Shown: positions 10,861 through 22,056, numbered from the stretch's first letter. The stretch is DNA of 64,000 nt from Ostrinia nubilalis (GCF_963855985.1 NC_087118.1:11862501-11926500), one strand, 5' to 3'. Notes: generated by a model not told the origin, from the letters alone. Numbers and translations are program-made.

Positions 10861-11279
10861 ACATTAAATTAAAATTACTTAAAAACTAAAATTTAAATAT
10901 AATTGTTTAGCTAAACACCAATTTTATCTATGTTATTTTCCTAGCTAAGCACGTACCTATTAAAGAATGGGTTGGAAATAAAAGTGAATTTGAAACAATA
11001 CGGACATTAGTTAAAAATTTTTTACGTTCCTAATATTATTCAGAATCAGAAAAAATATAATATTTACACCAATGAGGACTTTGATTGAAAAATATGCCTA
11101 GGTACTCTTACTTAGACTTACACAATAGTCAACATACAAGAAATGAATAAAAAAACGTTTTTTCGTAAACTAATAAAAAACCTTCTCATTTAAAAACAAA
11201 GCTTAAAGAACAATGGGACAAAACGTCCCCAGAACTGTAGCACTTTAATACCTACCTTATATGATAGACCATGCTAATA

Positions 11280-12547
11280 CCCGACCGATCTCTCTAGCTA
11301 CAATCACGGCAAAGGTCCTTGACAGTGTGCTTGACTCTCTACTAGATAAATATTTAAAATCACATGATGCTCAATTCGGGTTTAAGCCGGACTGTCGACC
11401 GAGAGCGCCATCCTTAGTCTAAAGCACACTGTCAGGTACTACACGGATCAGGGGACTCCCATTTACGCATGCTTCCTCGACCTCTCCAAGGCGTTCGATC
11501 TTGTGTCTTATGACATCCTTTGGGATAAGATGAGGAGGCAGGGCGTCCCGTCAGAAGTATCACAAATATTCCATTATTGGTATGCTAACCAGATTAACAG
11601 CGTAAGATGGGCTAACGTTTTTTCTGAGGAGTATGGGTTGCAGTGCGGGGTGAGACAGGGTGGGCTGACGTCTCCCAGGCTTTTCAACCTATACGTAAAT
11701 GACCTCATTGTTGCCCTTAGCAGTATGCGTATCGGATGCTGGGTAGATGGTGTTTGTATCAACAACATAAGCTACGCTGATGATATGGTACTGCTGGCGC
11801 CAACAATGGGGGCTCTCAGAAAGATGGTGGGTGTGTGTGAAGCGTATGCTAAATGCCATGGCTTATTGTATAATGTGAAGAAGAGCGAATACATGGTATT
11901 TAAGGCCGCCAGTAAATGTCCAAACGTGGTACCCGACCTCTTGCTGAATGGGGTAAAGTTAAACAGAGTCACTAAATTTAAATATCTCGGACACTACGTT
12001 ACTGATGACCTTAAAGATCATGTTGATATCGAGAGGGAACGAAGGGCGCTGGCAGTAAGGTGTAATATGTTGGCTCGCAGGTTTGCCCGATGTAATGACC
12101 ATGTCAAGATCACTCTGTTTAAAGCATACTGTCAGAGTCTATACACGGGAAACCTGTGGACCACGTACTCGCAGAAATCGCTTAGCGTCCTTCGGGTCCA
12201 ATATAACAACGGTTTCAGGGTGCTGTTGGGCTTGCCTCGCTTCTGCAGTGCTTCGGAAATGTTTGCTCAGTCGCATACTGACGGCTTCTTTGCTGTCATA
12301 TGCAAGAAGACTGCCTCGTTGCTCAGTAGGATACGGGCGAGCCCCAACAGTATCCTGAAGACCGTGGCGGAGAGGTACGACTCTCCTATTATCCGACATT
12401 TCCTTCGGCTACTTCTTACCGGGTACCGGGAACGGGTTGGATAATTAGTGGTATGTTATAATAAGTAAATTACTAACATAGTTGTATAAGGCACCCATTT
12501 ACTAACCATGTGGATCATTGTTATCTTTAAATGAATAAATTGAATTG
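11280..12547 (+). pseudogene. 5'-truncated LINE reverse transcriptase fragment
   Basis: The reverse transcriptase reading begins in RPISLATITAKVLDSVLD at 11280, loses frame by a one-base deletion near 11394 (within FKP-x-C), then continues to a stop at 12444. Motifs include FLDLSKAFDLVSYDILW, GVRQGGLTSPRLFNLYVNDL, SYADDMVLLAP (YADD) and KFKYLGHYV. The thumb region and a 100-bp 3' UTR ending AATGAATAAATTGAATTGA follow. It is a 5'-truncated insertion in the left arm of the foldback element. The clade (CR1/Rex-like) is uncertain. It was probably never active at this site. Confidence 0.8.
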
Positions 12548-12572
12548 AATACTATAATTTTATTAATTAATT

Positions 12573-12850
12573 GTCGGCCGTTTGGTGTAGTGGTTCAGAA
12601 CGGACTACTATGCCGAGAGGTCCCGGGTTCGATTCCCGGCCGGGCAGAAATTGAAATGATGAATTTTAATTTCTGTGACGGGTCTGGGTGTGACTATGTA
12701 TAATATTTATGTATTTAAAAAAAAAGTATATAAGTAGTATATCCGTTAAGCTAGCACCCATAACACAAGCATTAAGTTGCTTACTTTGGGGCTAGCTGGC
12801 GCTGTGTGAAATTGTCCAAAGATTTATTTATTTATTTATTTATTTATTTA
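12573..12850 (+). mobile_element. tRNA-derived SINE inserted in the foldback arm
   Basis: The tRNA-like head has box A TGGTGTAGTGG (12583-12593) and box B GGTTCGATTCC (12626-12636). A body containing GGGTCTGGGTGTGACTATGT and GGGGCTAGCTGGCGCTGTGT follows, then an (ATTT)n tail. The acceptor stem does not pair well, so a functional tRNA gene is unlikely. The same body occurs in opposite orientation at about 29952-30045. Short TTATTA-like repeats flank it. Confidence 0.75.
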
Positions 12851-13099
12851 TTATATGACAGCTCAAGTGTGACATGTCTCAGAAAAGTTATATCAAAAAT
12901 AAAAATTCATAAGCAACCCTGAAAAAATACATACAAAATCACTTTTGACCAATTTCAAAGGGCACGACAGCTTGACCCCGGGACAATTCGACCCCTGTGA
13001 TAACTCGACCCCTGCTACAACTCAAACCCTGCGACAACTTGATTTTTTTCAACACTCAACACTTTTAACTTACTTCAAATGGTTTCACGACTGCTGGAC

Positions 13100-14103
13100 A
13101 GTGGCGGCGTAGCATGGGTTGGCACTCGGGGCATAGCACAGCACCCCCCGTCATAAGTCCTTAATGTAAGTAAGTTGGGTATACCTATAGCGGGGAGGTA
13201 AGACACCCCAAAATGGTCTGGAGCACCCCCTCTTTTGGGTTACCGATTGAATGAATGAAAGGTGTTAGTTCGAATGAGCTATATGATACCAATCGCAACA
13301 CCCCCCAATCATGGCATATCCTTGTTATACTAGCGCCAGTGAGTACTAATCTGCGTGACTTTTGTCACCCCCTGATGAGTGGCACCACAGAATAAGTAAT
13401 AGTACAGGTACAGAAGGATTACTCCGCAAGACGATTTAAATAAATGCGAGTCTTGCTGCGACGCGATACAGTGGAATTCAGCTCGCACAGCACTACGTAC
13501 CTACAATTTTATTCACCTACAAGTTTTGTCTCTTTCTATCGCGTGCCTCTGAACTCTTCTTACGCTGTTAGGGTTGCTGTCTAGTGAAAAAAATAATTAA
13601 TCTACTTATATGTCATGAGGTACGTACCTCATGACACGTATGTATGTAAGTACGCATTCATTATGGAAAACCTTGGGAGAGGCCTTTGTCCAGCAGTGGA
13701 CGTCATTTGGCTGAAACGAACGAACGCATTCTGAGCAGTAGTCATGGTAGGTTAGGTTCCTATACTATCCTAAGAATTATTGATTACCTACATGGCCAAC
13801 ATACCTTTCAGCATCTTTGGGAAGCGAAAAAAAAGATAAATCCGGTAGATTTCTTATCGAATTTAAACACCCGAACGCCGCACAATATTTCTTTCTCTTT
13901 ATGTCCATTTTTAAATAATACTTCGATCATAGAATTAGGTACTACAACGCACGCCAGCGTCCTGACGGGCGCGCGCGTGACACTCGACTGATATAATACC
14001 CGCCGGCGGGGCGCTTCGCTGTAGGTAATTATCGGATGTACCGCGCGGAGTGAGCCAGGCCTGGTGGCACCCGGGGCACCCCCCCCCCCTTACGCCGCTA
14101 GTG
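13100..14103. mobile_element. 1-kb non-autonomous hAT-like element
   Basis: The left end AGTGGCGGCGTA and the right end (reading inward ACTAGCGGCGTA) form a 12-bp imperfect inverted repeat flanked by GCTGGAC at 13093-13099 and 14104-14110. This is close to the 8-bp duplications of hAT elements. The interior is patchy: a GGGAGAGGCCTTTGTCCAGC repeat block (about 13675-13695), a perfect 26-bp palindrome and a poly-C run, without a transposase. Excising it restores the foldback arm. Confidence 0.65.
13611..13636. repeat. perfect 26-bp palindrome
   Basis: TGTCATGAGGTAC is followed directly by its reverse complement, with no loop. It lies inside the hAT-like element. Confidence 0.8.
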
Positions 14104-15105
14104 GCTGGACCCTATGACTGCTTAACCCTACGACCACTCGAACCCTCCGACAACTTGTACTTGTGACCCTGTGACAAGTCGAACACTGCGACACGTCAAC
14201 CCCTGCGACTACTCTGAGCATTTATTGTAGATACAGTTCAGGCATTGATTGATGGAGCTAAATGGTTTACAATAAGTATCATAGTTGAATATTTTGGACT
14301 TGTCGTAGGGGTCGAGTTGTCCAGGTCAAGTTTTTGTAGGGTCGAGCTTCGTTTAAAGTAGGTTAAAATTAATTTAATCGAGTTATCGCAGGGGTCGAGT
14401 TGTCACAGGGGTCCAGTTGTCGAACTGTCGTAGGGACCCTACGACAGTTTGACCCCGATGACAACTATGATACTTATTGTAAACCATTTAGCTCCATCAA
14501 TCAATGCCTGAACAGAATCTACAATAAATGCTCAGAGTAGTCGCAGGGGTTGACGTGTCGTAGTGTTCAACTTGTCACAGGGGTCGAGTTGTAATAGAGA
14601 TCGACTTGTCGCAAGGATCGAGGTGTCCAGGTCGAGTTTTCTTAACGCTCAAGCAGTCGTGATACCGTTTGAAGTAGGTCAAAAGTAATTTAATCGAGTT
14701 GTCGCAGGGGTCAAGTTGTCGGAGGGTTCGAGTGGTCGTAGGGTTCAGCTGTCGTAGGATCCAGTAGTCGTGAAACCATTTGAAGTAAGTCAAAAGTGTT
14801 GTGTGTTGAAAAAAATCAAGTTGTCGCAGGGTTTGAGTTGTCGCAGGGGTCGAGTTGTCACAGGAGTCGAATTGTCCCGGGGTCAAGCTGTCGTGATACC
14901 CATTGAAGTTGGTCAAAAGTGATTTTGTATGTATTTTTTCAGGGTTGCTTATGGATTTTTATTTTAGATATAACTTTTTTCTGAGACATGCTTGTCACAC
15001 TTGAGCTGTCATATAATAAAATTATAGTATTATCATGTACTATCATATTATAAGGTAGGTATTAAAGTGCTACAGTTCTGGGGACGTTTTGTCCCATTGT
15101 TCTTT

Positions 15106-16431
15106 TATGAAACCATTCATAGTCATCATTACCATATACAAAGTGTCATCACCATAAGCCTAAATGATATGGTAATGATGTTAATGGTAATGACGAAAAC
15201 GATTTTAAAATTATATAAAAATAATTGTCACCACTATTGGGACACCTCAATATCGCCATTTTTTTATTGTAATCACATGCTACAAAGTGCTAATTATTAG
15301 AAAAATATCGATATATAAAACTTACGAAATCGCACAAAATGGGAATGATGCGAGCCGATGACAAACTGCGAGTGTCTCTCGTTTTCGGAGTTTAAAAAGT
15401 CTCGGAGCTGCGTAAATTTTACGTGCATTCTGTTCTGTTACGAGCAACGAATTGAAGAGTGGGACGCGCGGACACAAGCGGGGATAAGTCGCGTCGCGGC
15501 CACATTAAAGAACCTTTGATGCTGCCGCGATGGCTATGACGATTTCTCGTGACAATATTTCAATTCATGATTCCATTTTATTGGCTAATACGATTTCAAT
15601 ATAATTTTGTTATTTTGTCACGGTAAATATGTACATTTTAAATCTATAATCAAAATCTGGTCTGTGTATAGGTAAAATAAAAAAATTTAAAAGACAACGG
15701 CAAAGGTCAGTACTTTTACTGTGATGGTAATGATGTTTAGTGCGTGTTTTCTTGATTATCGAAATAACTTGAAGTATTTATTCAATATGGATCATGGGGC
15801 CTTATGGTGGAATCGTGTATGAATCGTTATTCAGAAGTTAAATTTACCAGAACTACAACATTTTCTTTTTATCGATCGGAACATAAGTTTTTTACTGTTT
15901 CGCGGATTTACCCGTAGTTGAATTGAAATATTCAAAAACTTTGCTTTTAGTATTAACATTTTTATTTAAACCGTTTATTTTATATTAACATCATTTATTG
16001 AGTAGGGGGCTGAATTGTTTTTCTTTTTCATGCAGAGTTAATTTACGTTTCAGTAGTCGTTGTTTAGAATATTTTTTATGTACTAATTTATTGTGGTGAT
16101 ATTTTTTAATGCTAAGTGGGCCCTAAAGTCGGGATGCAACCAAAAATAAGTACCCCTATTGGTATGGTTGTAAACAAGGCATTACCTATATACCCACAAA
16201 CATGTTGTAAGTATATAATTTTAACGTTTTATTTTAAGTTGGATGCTTGATTCGTTCAATGCTTAAGTGTGTGCCCTGCAAGTCCGGGATACAGCCCGAA
16301 ATAAGTACCCATTTTGGTATGGTTGTAAACTAGAGCATTAATAATACGAATTTAATCAACATCCATTAAAATTTACAAATAAAACGTTAATTTTATTAAA
16401 TATGCTATAACTGATTACAGGAATTTACACA
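15106..16431. other. no gene; motif cluster, CpG-rich patch and a direct repeat
   Basis: 15130-15205 carries TGGTAATGA/TCATTACCA motifs like those at 10.8 kb. 15330-15540 is unusually GC- and CpG-rich for the area and could be a promoter or first exon, but no coding frame or clear donor fixes it. 16117-16184 and 16272-16341 are two diverged direct copies of a unit of about 65 bp sharing AAATAAGTACCC and GGTATGGTTGTAAAC. Confidence 0.4.
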
Positions 16432-16521
16432 TCGCACCCTTAATAATATAGGGGCACAACTCAAAATTTTTGGTTTTTTACTTTTTGTACTAGAGAGGCA
16501 CATTTTCGTCAGTTCTACAAG

Positions 16522-16707
16522 ATGGCTTTCACAGAAATCGAAAACAATGATCAGATAAAAGAGTTCTACATTTTGTGCCCCTTCCATACTTTCGTCTATC
16601 TTCCCGCTAGAAGGGCTGAATCAGAGACATGCCGATATTTGTCGAATCCGGCCCCCGCGACTGTGGTCCAATTTGGAGTTGTGCCTTTGTGTGACAAACT
16701 TAAGTAA
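16522..16707 (+). CDS. possible first exon of the decayed TIR transposon
   Basis: An ATG opens a 60-residue frame (MAFTEIENNDQIKEFYILCP...) in a stretch less AT-rich than its surroundings. A strong GTAAGT donor-like word lies at about 16704-16709, just before the frame ends. It reads in the same direction as the decayed protein blocks downstream. I do not recognise the domain. It may be the N-terminus of the transposon protein. Confidence 0.35.
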   Translation: MAFTEIENNDQIKEFYILCPFHTFVYLPARRAESETCRYLSNPAPATVVQFGVVPLCDKLK

Positions 16708-17439
16708 GTGTTAGTGAGCTAAGTCTAATTAATTCCATATATTTCTAATAATATATTACATTTTCATTTTTATTACATTGATAAAGTCCCGTTAATCATA
16801 GAAAATTATAAAATATAACTTTAACTTTAGTTAGGCGGACCATGGATGGGTGTTTGTAGTTAAATTTACTACTCTCCTATACAAGTAATTTGCTTCTTGG
16901 TATTAATTTTCATACCTATTGGTTGATTAGGAGCCTATAGAATGTTTTATCGCGATGCTAAGAAATAAAGCGGTGGTTATGAAATACTTCCCGACAAATA
17001 AACTAATGATTAATAAAATAAGAGACATACCTACGTGTTAAGGCTATTAACGTTCGCTCGGGGCTCAGGTTGGCTTTTTTCTTTGTTTATTTTATGAATA
17101 AACGCACTAGTCAGCCAAAAGGTGAATTACTTTAGTATGATAGTGTTATAATTTTTAATTATATTATTCATTAATTTATTACGGTTACATAAATTGATGC
17201 TAATTAATCACTCAGATTCTGAGGACTGAGGATACATCGAATTTATTTTAAAATTATCTTTTCACGTATTAAGTTACTACAATTTTACTGATCAGCTATT
17301 AGACCTTGAAATTTTCAGTTTGTCTAAATTTAAGTTCTAAAGTGCTTTTTGTCTTAAAAAATATGAGTTCGTAATGAAATCTTGTGTTAACACCACTAAC
17401 AGTTTTTATTAATATGTGGCAAATATTGTACACAAAAGC

Positions 17440-18090
17440 AAAGAAAAAAAATCACGGAGTTTGTGAAAACAAACCAAGCATACTTTGGGATAAAAATTGT
17501 ACAAAATAATAAATATTGGGTGTCCAATATCGTCGTAAACCTTGTGTACCTAGACTCTTTGCAATACTGAAGTCAAGCAGGACGTAAAGGGTTTCTATTT
17601 GGAGGGCCAAAGATATGTATTGAGCTTTCTAATCACTAAAATGATCAAAAGCAAAATGATGATGAGTACGAAAAAATTAAAAGCAGCTATCTTCGGTGGA
17701 CTGCAAATCCGTGCTCTTATAAAAGACTGTATTTGTAAACCATATAACACAAATTGAATCTGAAGCATGGCTAAGGTGCTTTAGTAGTAAAATATTTTTG
17801 GGGAATGTTAGAACACCAGAATGGATATTCTTGTGTTCAAAATTGGTTGCTAAAATCCTTCAAAAATTACACATGCCAATTTGAGTATTAAATTGTATTT
17901 TTTACAATAGCCATTTGAACTGATTCCCACATAATGTGGGTGATTATAGTAAGACACAAGGAGAACGGTTCCTTCCACCAGGACAGCAGGATAGTGGAAA
18001 AAAGATACCAAGGTACTGGCTGTTGGACTTTAATAAGTGATTATCCTGAACAAATCCATAACAGAAAGCCTTACAGAAAAAGTTTTTGAA
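17440..18090 (+). pseudogene. decayed transposon protein core
   Basis: Several frames with stops hold ordered blocks of a protein repeatedly found with arthropod TIR transposons: IFGGLQIRALIKD (about 17688-17726), an ESEAW...FLGNVR block (about 17759-17810), and a HQDSRIVEKRYQG block near 17979-18015 followed by CWTLISDYPEQ. At least two frameshifts and several stops separate them. The block order matches the family as I recall it. The function is unknown, probably transposition. Confidence 0.5.
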
Positions 18091-19078
18091 GGTTTTTTCT
18101 TTATTTGATGAAAAGCATATTTTTTATAGGGTATCTAAGTAAAAATATTTTAAATGCATAAAATTAGTATTTTCATGTCGGTTTTCTCAGAGAAATAGCT
18201 AATAGTCTTTATTTTAATCTGATTCGACATATCTAATAATTTTCTAGTATTCAGCACCCTACTCTTATACAGAATTGACTATAAGCTACTATACCGCACA
18301 ATAACTGTCCCCAATGTTATTGGGCGTAAATCAATATAAAAATCGAATAATACACTTATTTTTAAATATTAGAGAGCAATATTAGGGAATATGCCATATA
18401 AAACAATTCAGCCTAAGGATTAGATGGGCACAAGTACAAGTAATACCCAAAATCACAACAACAGAAATAGTAAAATAAAGGCCTAACTTTGAAATATTTT
18501 TTTAATCAATTTTTTTAAATACTCATAATCAATATTTTCAAAAATGTCTTATGTCAAATTATATAACAGATACCAGTGATGAAGTATGCTTAATTTGAAA
18601 GTTGTAGCTGATAAAATAAAGATTTTAGAGCCAATTATGTAAAAAACCGCGATGCGCCGATTGGTTTTTTGGCTTTTCCCAAAAAACTGAATTTTGGAGT
18701 TGTGCCCATTCATTATTAAGGGTGCGACATATTGGTTGGTTTTTATTTAACAGGGGCCGTCCATAAATTACGTCATCGATTTTTTCAGATTTTAGACCCC
18801 CCCCCCCCCCCTACAATCATCCTAGCGTCATTTCTTAATGACCCCCCCCCCCCCCCCCTTCTCCCAAAATTGACGTCATTACCAGTTTGACAAAATTAAA
18901 ACACTTGTAGAATCACCTTTTATTTTTTTTTTAATAGATAGAGTGATTCTTAAGGAAGGTTTATATGTATAATACACGTAAGTACCACGGGCGAAGCCAC
19001 ATTCATAATATACAAAATACCATAATTTTAACAAATATGAAATATAAAAATGTTATAAGTTAACAAATATAAATAGAC

Positions 19079-19450
19079 AAGCAAGCATGCAAACAAGCAT
19101 GCAAGCAAGCAGCAAGCATGCAATCAAACAGCAAGCATGCAAGCAAGCTGCAAGGAAGCATGTAAGCATGCATGCAAGCAAGGATGCAAACAAGCAAGCC
19201 TGCAAGCAAGCAGCAAGCAAGCAGCAAGCAAGCAGCAAGCAAGCAGCAAGCAAGCAGCAAGCAAGCAGCAAGCAAGCAGCAAGCAAGCAGCAAGCAAGCA
19301 TGCAAGCAAGCATGCAAGCAAGCAGCAAGCAGCAAGCACGCAAGCATGCAAGCAAGCAGCAAGCAAGCATGCAAGCAAGCAGCAAGGAAGCATGCATGCA
19401 AGCATGCAAGCAAGCAAGCATGCAAGCAAGCAAGCATGCAAGCAAGCATT
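19079..19450. repeat. AAGC-based microsatellite
   Basis: A 370-bp low-complexity array of CAAGCAAGCAG (11-bp period) mixed with ATGCAAGC variants. Because 11 is not a multiple of three, all reading frames stay open on both strands. The Lys/Gln/Ala/Ser-rich or Leu/Ala/Cys-rich translations are artefacts. Confidence 0.9.
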
Positions 19451-19465
19451 AGGATTGCCTTATCT

Positions 19466-19648
19466 CCGGCGCTGCGGGAAGTGCGGTCCTTCCGCTCTGG
19501 CGTAACATATACCCGGCATGCCATGCTCGCTTCCGCAGCTTCGGCTTGCTGGTCGCCTTCGGCGACCAGCCTCAGCCGCTCCAGCTCGCACGGCTGCCGG
19601 ATATATGTTACAGCGAGCGAGGACCGCACTCCCTCCGCGCCTCCGGCT
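19466..19648. repeat. GC-rich inverted repeat with central hairpin
   Basis: Left GTGCGGTCCTTCCGCTC...GTAACATATACCCGGC pairs with right GCCGGATATATGTTAC...GAGGACCGCAC, around a central GCTGGTCGCC-TTC-GGCGACCAGC hairpin. This is a small MITE-like insertion nested in the larger TIR element. Confidence 0.65.
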
Positions 19649-20473
19649 TTTAAATTACACTCTAGTATAGGGCAGACTAGTACCACGTGGAAGAGACCAC
19701 GGCCAGTCGGGATCTACATAATTTCAGACCAGGCAAGCTTAATGTTGTAAAAGAAATGTGGACTGTATAATATGTGCGTTATAATAGATAAGAGGGATTC
19801 AAGATCAAACAGAATGTAGTTTCACGAGCTTAAGTTTTCTAAGAAACAGGTCAAAAATTAAGAACAAAAATGACAATGATACAGAGAATTTAGTTTTTGC
19901 AAATCTATAGGCCGAAAGAGTATAAAGGTGAAAGGAGGATCGTTCGCAACATCACAAATACATAATTATTTAATCTTCAATGTTGGTTGCTCTTATAGAC
20001 AATATTTATGACTTTAAATGTTATAAATAATTAAATTATGTTTATAGTATTTTATTAAAAACAAACTTTATGTATATAAAAATTATGTTCTTTACATTTA
20101 TGATTATTTAAATTATGGTATTGAAAATTAGAGAAAGTTATTATTATGCCTAAGAAACCATTATGCATTTAGAAAACTATGCATATCAAAGTTTATGCGA
20201 AAAAACTTTATGCAAATACTGTTATACCAAACTAAATTATGATGAAAAATGTTATGCGTCTAAGAGGGCACCCCCAGGGGGTGCCATAGGACTTGTGACG
20301 GGGGGGGGGTGGGGTGATCGCCCCGGGTGCCAACCTAGGTGTGCTGGAAGAAATTTCTTTTTAGAAATAATCTTTTTGTAGGTGAACAATAAACTATAAA
20401 TAAATAAGAATGACGTCAATTTCGAAACACCCCCCCCCCCTATCTATCATTTACCGTCATCCGCAGACCAATC

Positions 20474-20607
20474 ACTAAAATGTCTCTGGGGTGGTGGCGT
20501 AGTGAGGCGGGTCGTTACATTCCCTCTAATATGGTCGAGTGAAGCGATGGCTGGTTCACTCGTCATGTCTGTGAACAGGCGCTGCTTTCGGGGACTGGTC
20601 AATCCAA
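20474..20607 (-). repeat. isolated exon-like segment homologous to the 379-bp array
   Basis: On the minus strand this matches the TTGACCAGTCCCCGAA...CATTTTAGTGA part of every array unit (for example 37930-38063) at roughly 90 percent identity. The sequence on both sides is different. The frame TSPRKQRLFTDMTSEPAIAS is open through the segment, as in the array. It is therefore either a captured exon or a separately mobile piece. Confidence 0.7.
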
Positions 20608-21245
20608 GTTATTCAAATTTATGTATGCGAGTCATTTCTACTAGTATCTTAATATGTAAGTCTAGATAATAGCACGTCACTACCTTGTTTAATATACCAC
20701 GCAATCTTGTATACCCATTCTTATAAGATACACCATACAAGAATGCATGGTAAATTCAGTGAACTGCTCCTGAATCGAATGTACCTACTACTACTATTTC
20801 TATTTATTTATATTAACCGGCAGACAGTGGTGACTGAGTTTGTTGCGGCGCTTCTTCTCAGCACTTGCCAAATGTTGGTCTCGAAGCGCTGGTAGGGTAA
20901 AAAGATTATGAGACATGTAGAGGCTCCTTAAGAGCAAAATGACGATTTGTAAGAACTATTTATTAGTCCAAACAAATAAAGAAATTTTGACTTTGACTTT
21001 GACAACCCCCCCCCCCCCCCCCCCCCTAATTTAGAATGACGTAATATATGGACGGCCCCCAGGTGAAAATCGGTTCAGCCTTTTTATTATAAGACGTTAT
21101 TAATGTCTCACAATTAGTGATCGAACAATAAAAGCATTAGTTTTTGAAATAGTAAGTGTATGTGTGTGCGTGTGTGATATACTTCAATTGTGCACCGTTT
21201 TATCATCGGTCGTTGAAAGAACAGGTATGTTTTCATGTCAATAAT

Positions 21246-21312
21246 TTAAATTGGGGAGGCTAAATCGCGACGCCGCCGTTTTTAAAGGCGTCGTGAGCTA
21301 GCCTTCCCAATT
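21246..21312. repeat. hairpin with AAATTGGG arms
   Basis: AAATTGGGGAGGCTA and GACGCC on the left pair with GGCGTC and TAGCCTTCCCAATTT on the right. Downstream, 21425-21502 holds a CAGACAGACAG / GTTCCG-TTTT-GAGGTACGGAACC block that resembles the common 3' tail of lepidopteran retroposons. Confidence 0.55.
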
Positions 21313-21541
21313 TATTTACTACTTTGGCTTAGAAGTTTGATATTTTCACAGCTTAAAGGGACAATAGACTTGAGTATTTCATGTGAATTTCAGCTTGATA
21401 CGTCCACGCGTTCTTGAGATAAAGGGTCTTGACAGACAGACAGACGGACAACAAAGTGATCCTATAAGGGTTCCGTTTTTTCCTTTTGAGGTACGGAACC
21501 CAAAAAGGGGTTAGTCCCAACGGCCCCGGTGGATCTGCCCC

Positions 21542-21697
21542 GTCAACGGGGTGGATGGGAAAAGTGTTTCAACGACCCCGGTAGTCATAGTTTTAGCGTT
21601 CAACGGGGTGGATGGAACACATCAAGTGTCAACCACCCCGGTATATCGTTTAACGGGGCGGATGGACCAAATCAAGTTTCAAACACCCCGGTATTGC
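21542..21697. repeat. three tandem units with CAACGGGGTGGATGG and ACCCCGGTA
   Basis: Three head-to-tail units of about 50-55 bp begin near 21543, 21600 and 21650. Each has an (A/T)ACGGGG(T/C)GGATGG word followed by TCAA-x-x-ACCCCGGTA, which can pair locally. The short open frames through it have no known motif. Confidence 0.6.
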
Positions 21698-21747
21698 ATA
21701 CCGAAAATAAAACCTGTTAATAAAATAAAAAATAATAATATGTAAAT

Positions 21748-22056
21748 AATAGTACAAGTTTTACAAAACAATAAAACTTGTATTATTGAGCAGAGACGAT
21801 GCACAGCATCTGGTGAGAGAGATGCGTCTACTTCCGGTGTAGTTTTTTACCATTTTATACCTTAAATGACGTCATTTCCGCAATTATTTAATAGGAATTG
21901 ATTTGACTTACTTCCGTTTGCCGCCATTTTAGTCACCTGGGGGCGAGCTTGCTCGGAGTTCTTCATAGAGAGCTCACCAGGAGGCCTTCTTGGGATGCTG
22001 TGCATCGTCTCTGCTCAATAATACAAGTTTTATTGTTTTGTAAAACTTGTACTATT
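21748..22056. mobile_element. MITE with perfect 63-bp inverted repeats
   Basis: 21748-21810 and 21994-22056 are perfect reverse complements of 63 bp, starting AATAGTACAAGTTTTAC and ending GATGCACAGCATC. The interior is 183 bp. A further copy of CGATGCACAGCATCTGGTGA in direct orientation follows at about 22069, so the element is next to, or within, a related fragment. Confidence 0.8.

Larger units (their letters stand above)
11205..15105. mobile_element. foldback (FB-like) element broken by three later insertions
   Basis: The right arm 14440-15105 is the reverse complement of left-arm pieces at 11205-11279, 12548-12568, 12851-13099 and 14104-14290. Outer ends are AAAGAACAATGGGAC (left) and its complement (right, ending 15105). 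The arms are built of degenerate units of about 20 bp around ACTCGACCCCTGCGACA, like the tandem repeats in Drosophila FB arms. A perfect 13+1+13 palindrome sits at 14423-14449. The left arm is interrupted by a LINE fragment, a SINE and a hAT-like element. Removing these restores colinearity with the right arm. Confidence 0.7.
16432..18727. mobile_element. TIR DNA transposon, 2.3 kb, decayed
   Basis: The ends are inverted repeats of about 45 bp: TCGCACCCTTAATAAT then GGGCACAACTC on the left, and the same words read inward from 18727. Inside are a possible first exon (16522-16707) and a decayed protein region (17440-18090) matching a transposon-associated protein family widespread in arthropods. 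The superfamily is not determined and no clear target duplication was found. Confidence 0.65.
18754..21061. mobile_element. GGGGCCGTCCATA-ended TIR element with nested cargo
   Basis: The left end GGGGCCGTCCATAAATTACG (18754 on) and the right end ATGACGTAATATATGGACGG (ending in GGCCCCC near 21061) are inverted repeats of about 25 bp next to long poly-C runs (about 18797, 18842, 20429, 21006). CAG-like triplets at both borders may be a target duplication. The interior is non-coding and holds an AAGC microsatellite, a GC-rich inverted repeat, a GGCACCCCC palindrome (20267-20285) and an exon-like segment shared with the array at 37.7-41.4 kb. There is no transposase, so it is non-autonomous. Confidence 0.65.

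Noticed and set aside
12573..12650. tRNA gene candidate
   Set aside because: Box A and box B are good but the acceptor stem pairs poorly and a SINE body and tail follow directly.
19053..19750. Long open frames on both strands (up to about 208 codons) rich in Lys/Gln/Ala or Leu/Ala/Cys
   Set aside because: They are translations of an AAGC microsatellite with an 11-bp period, open in all frames by composition.
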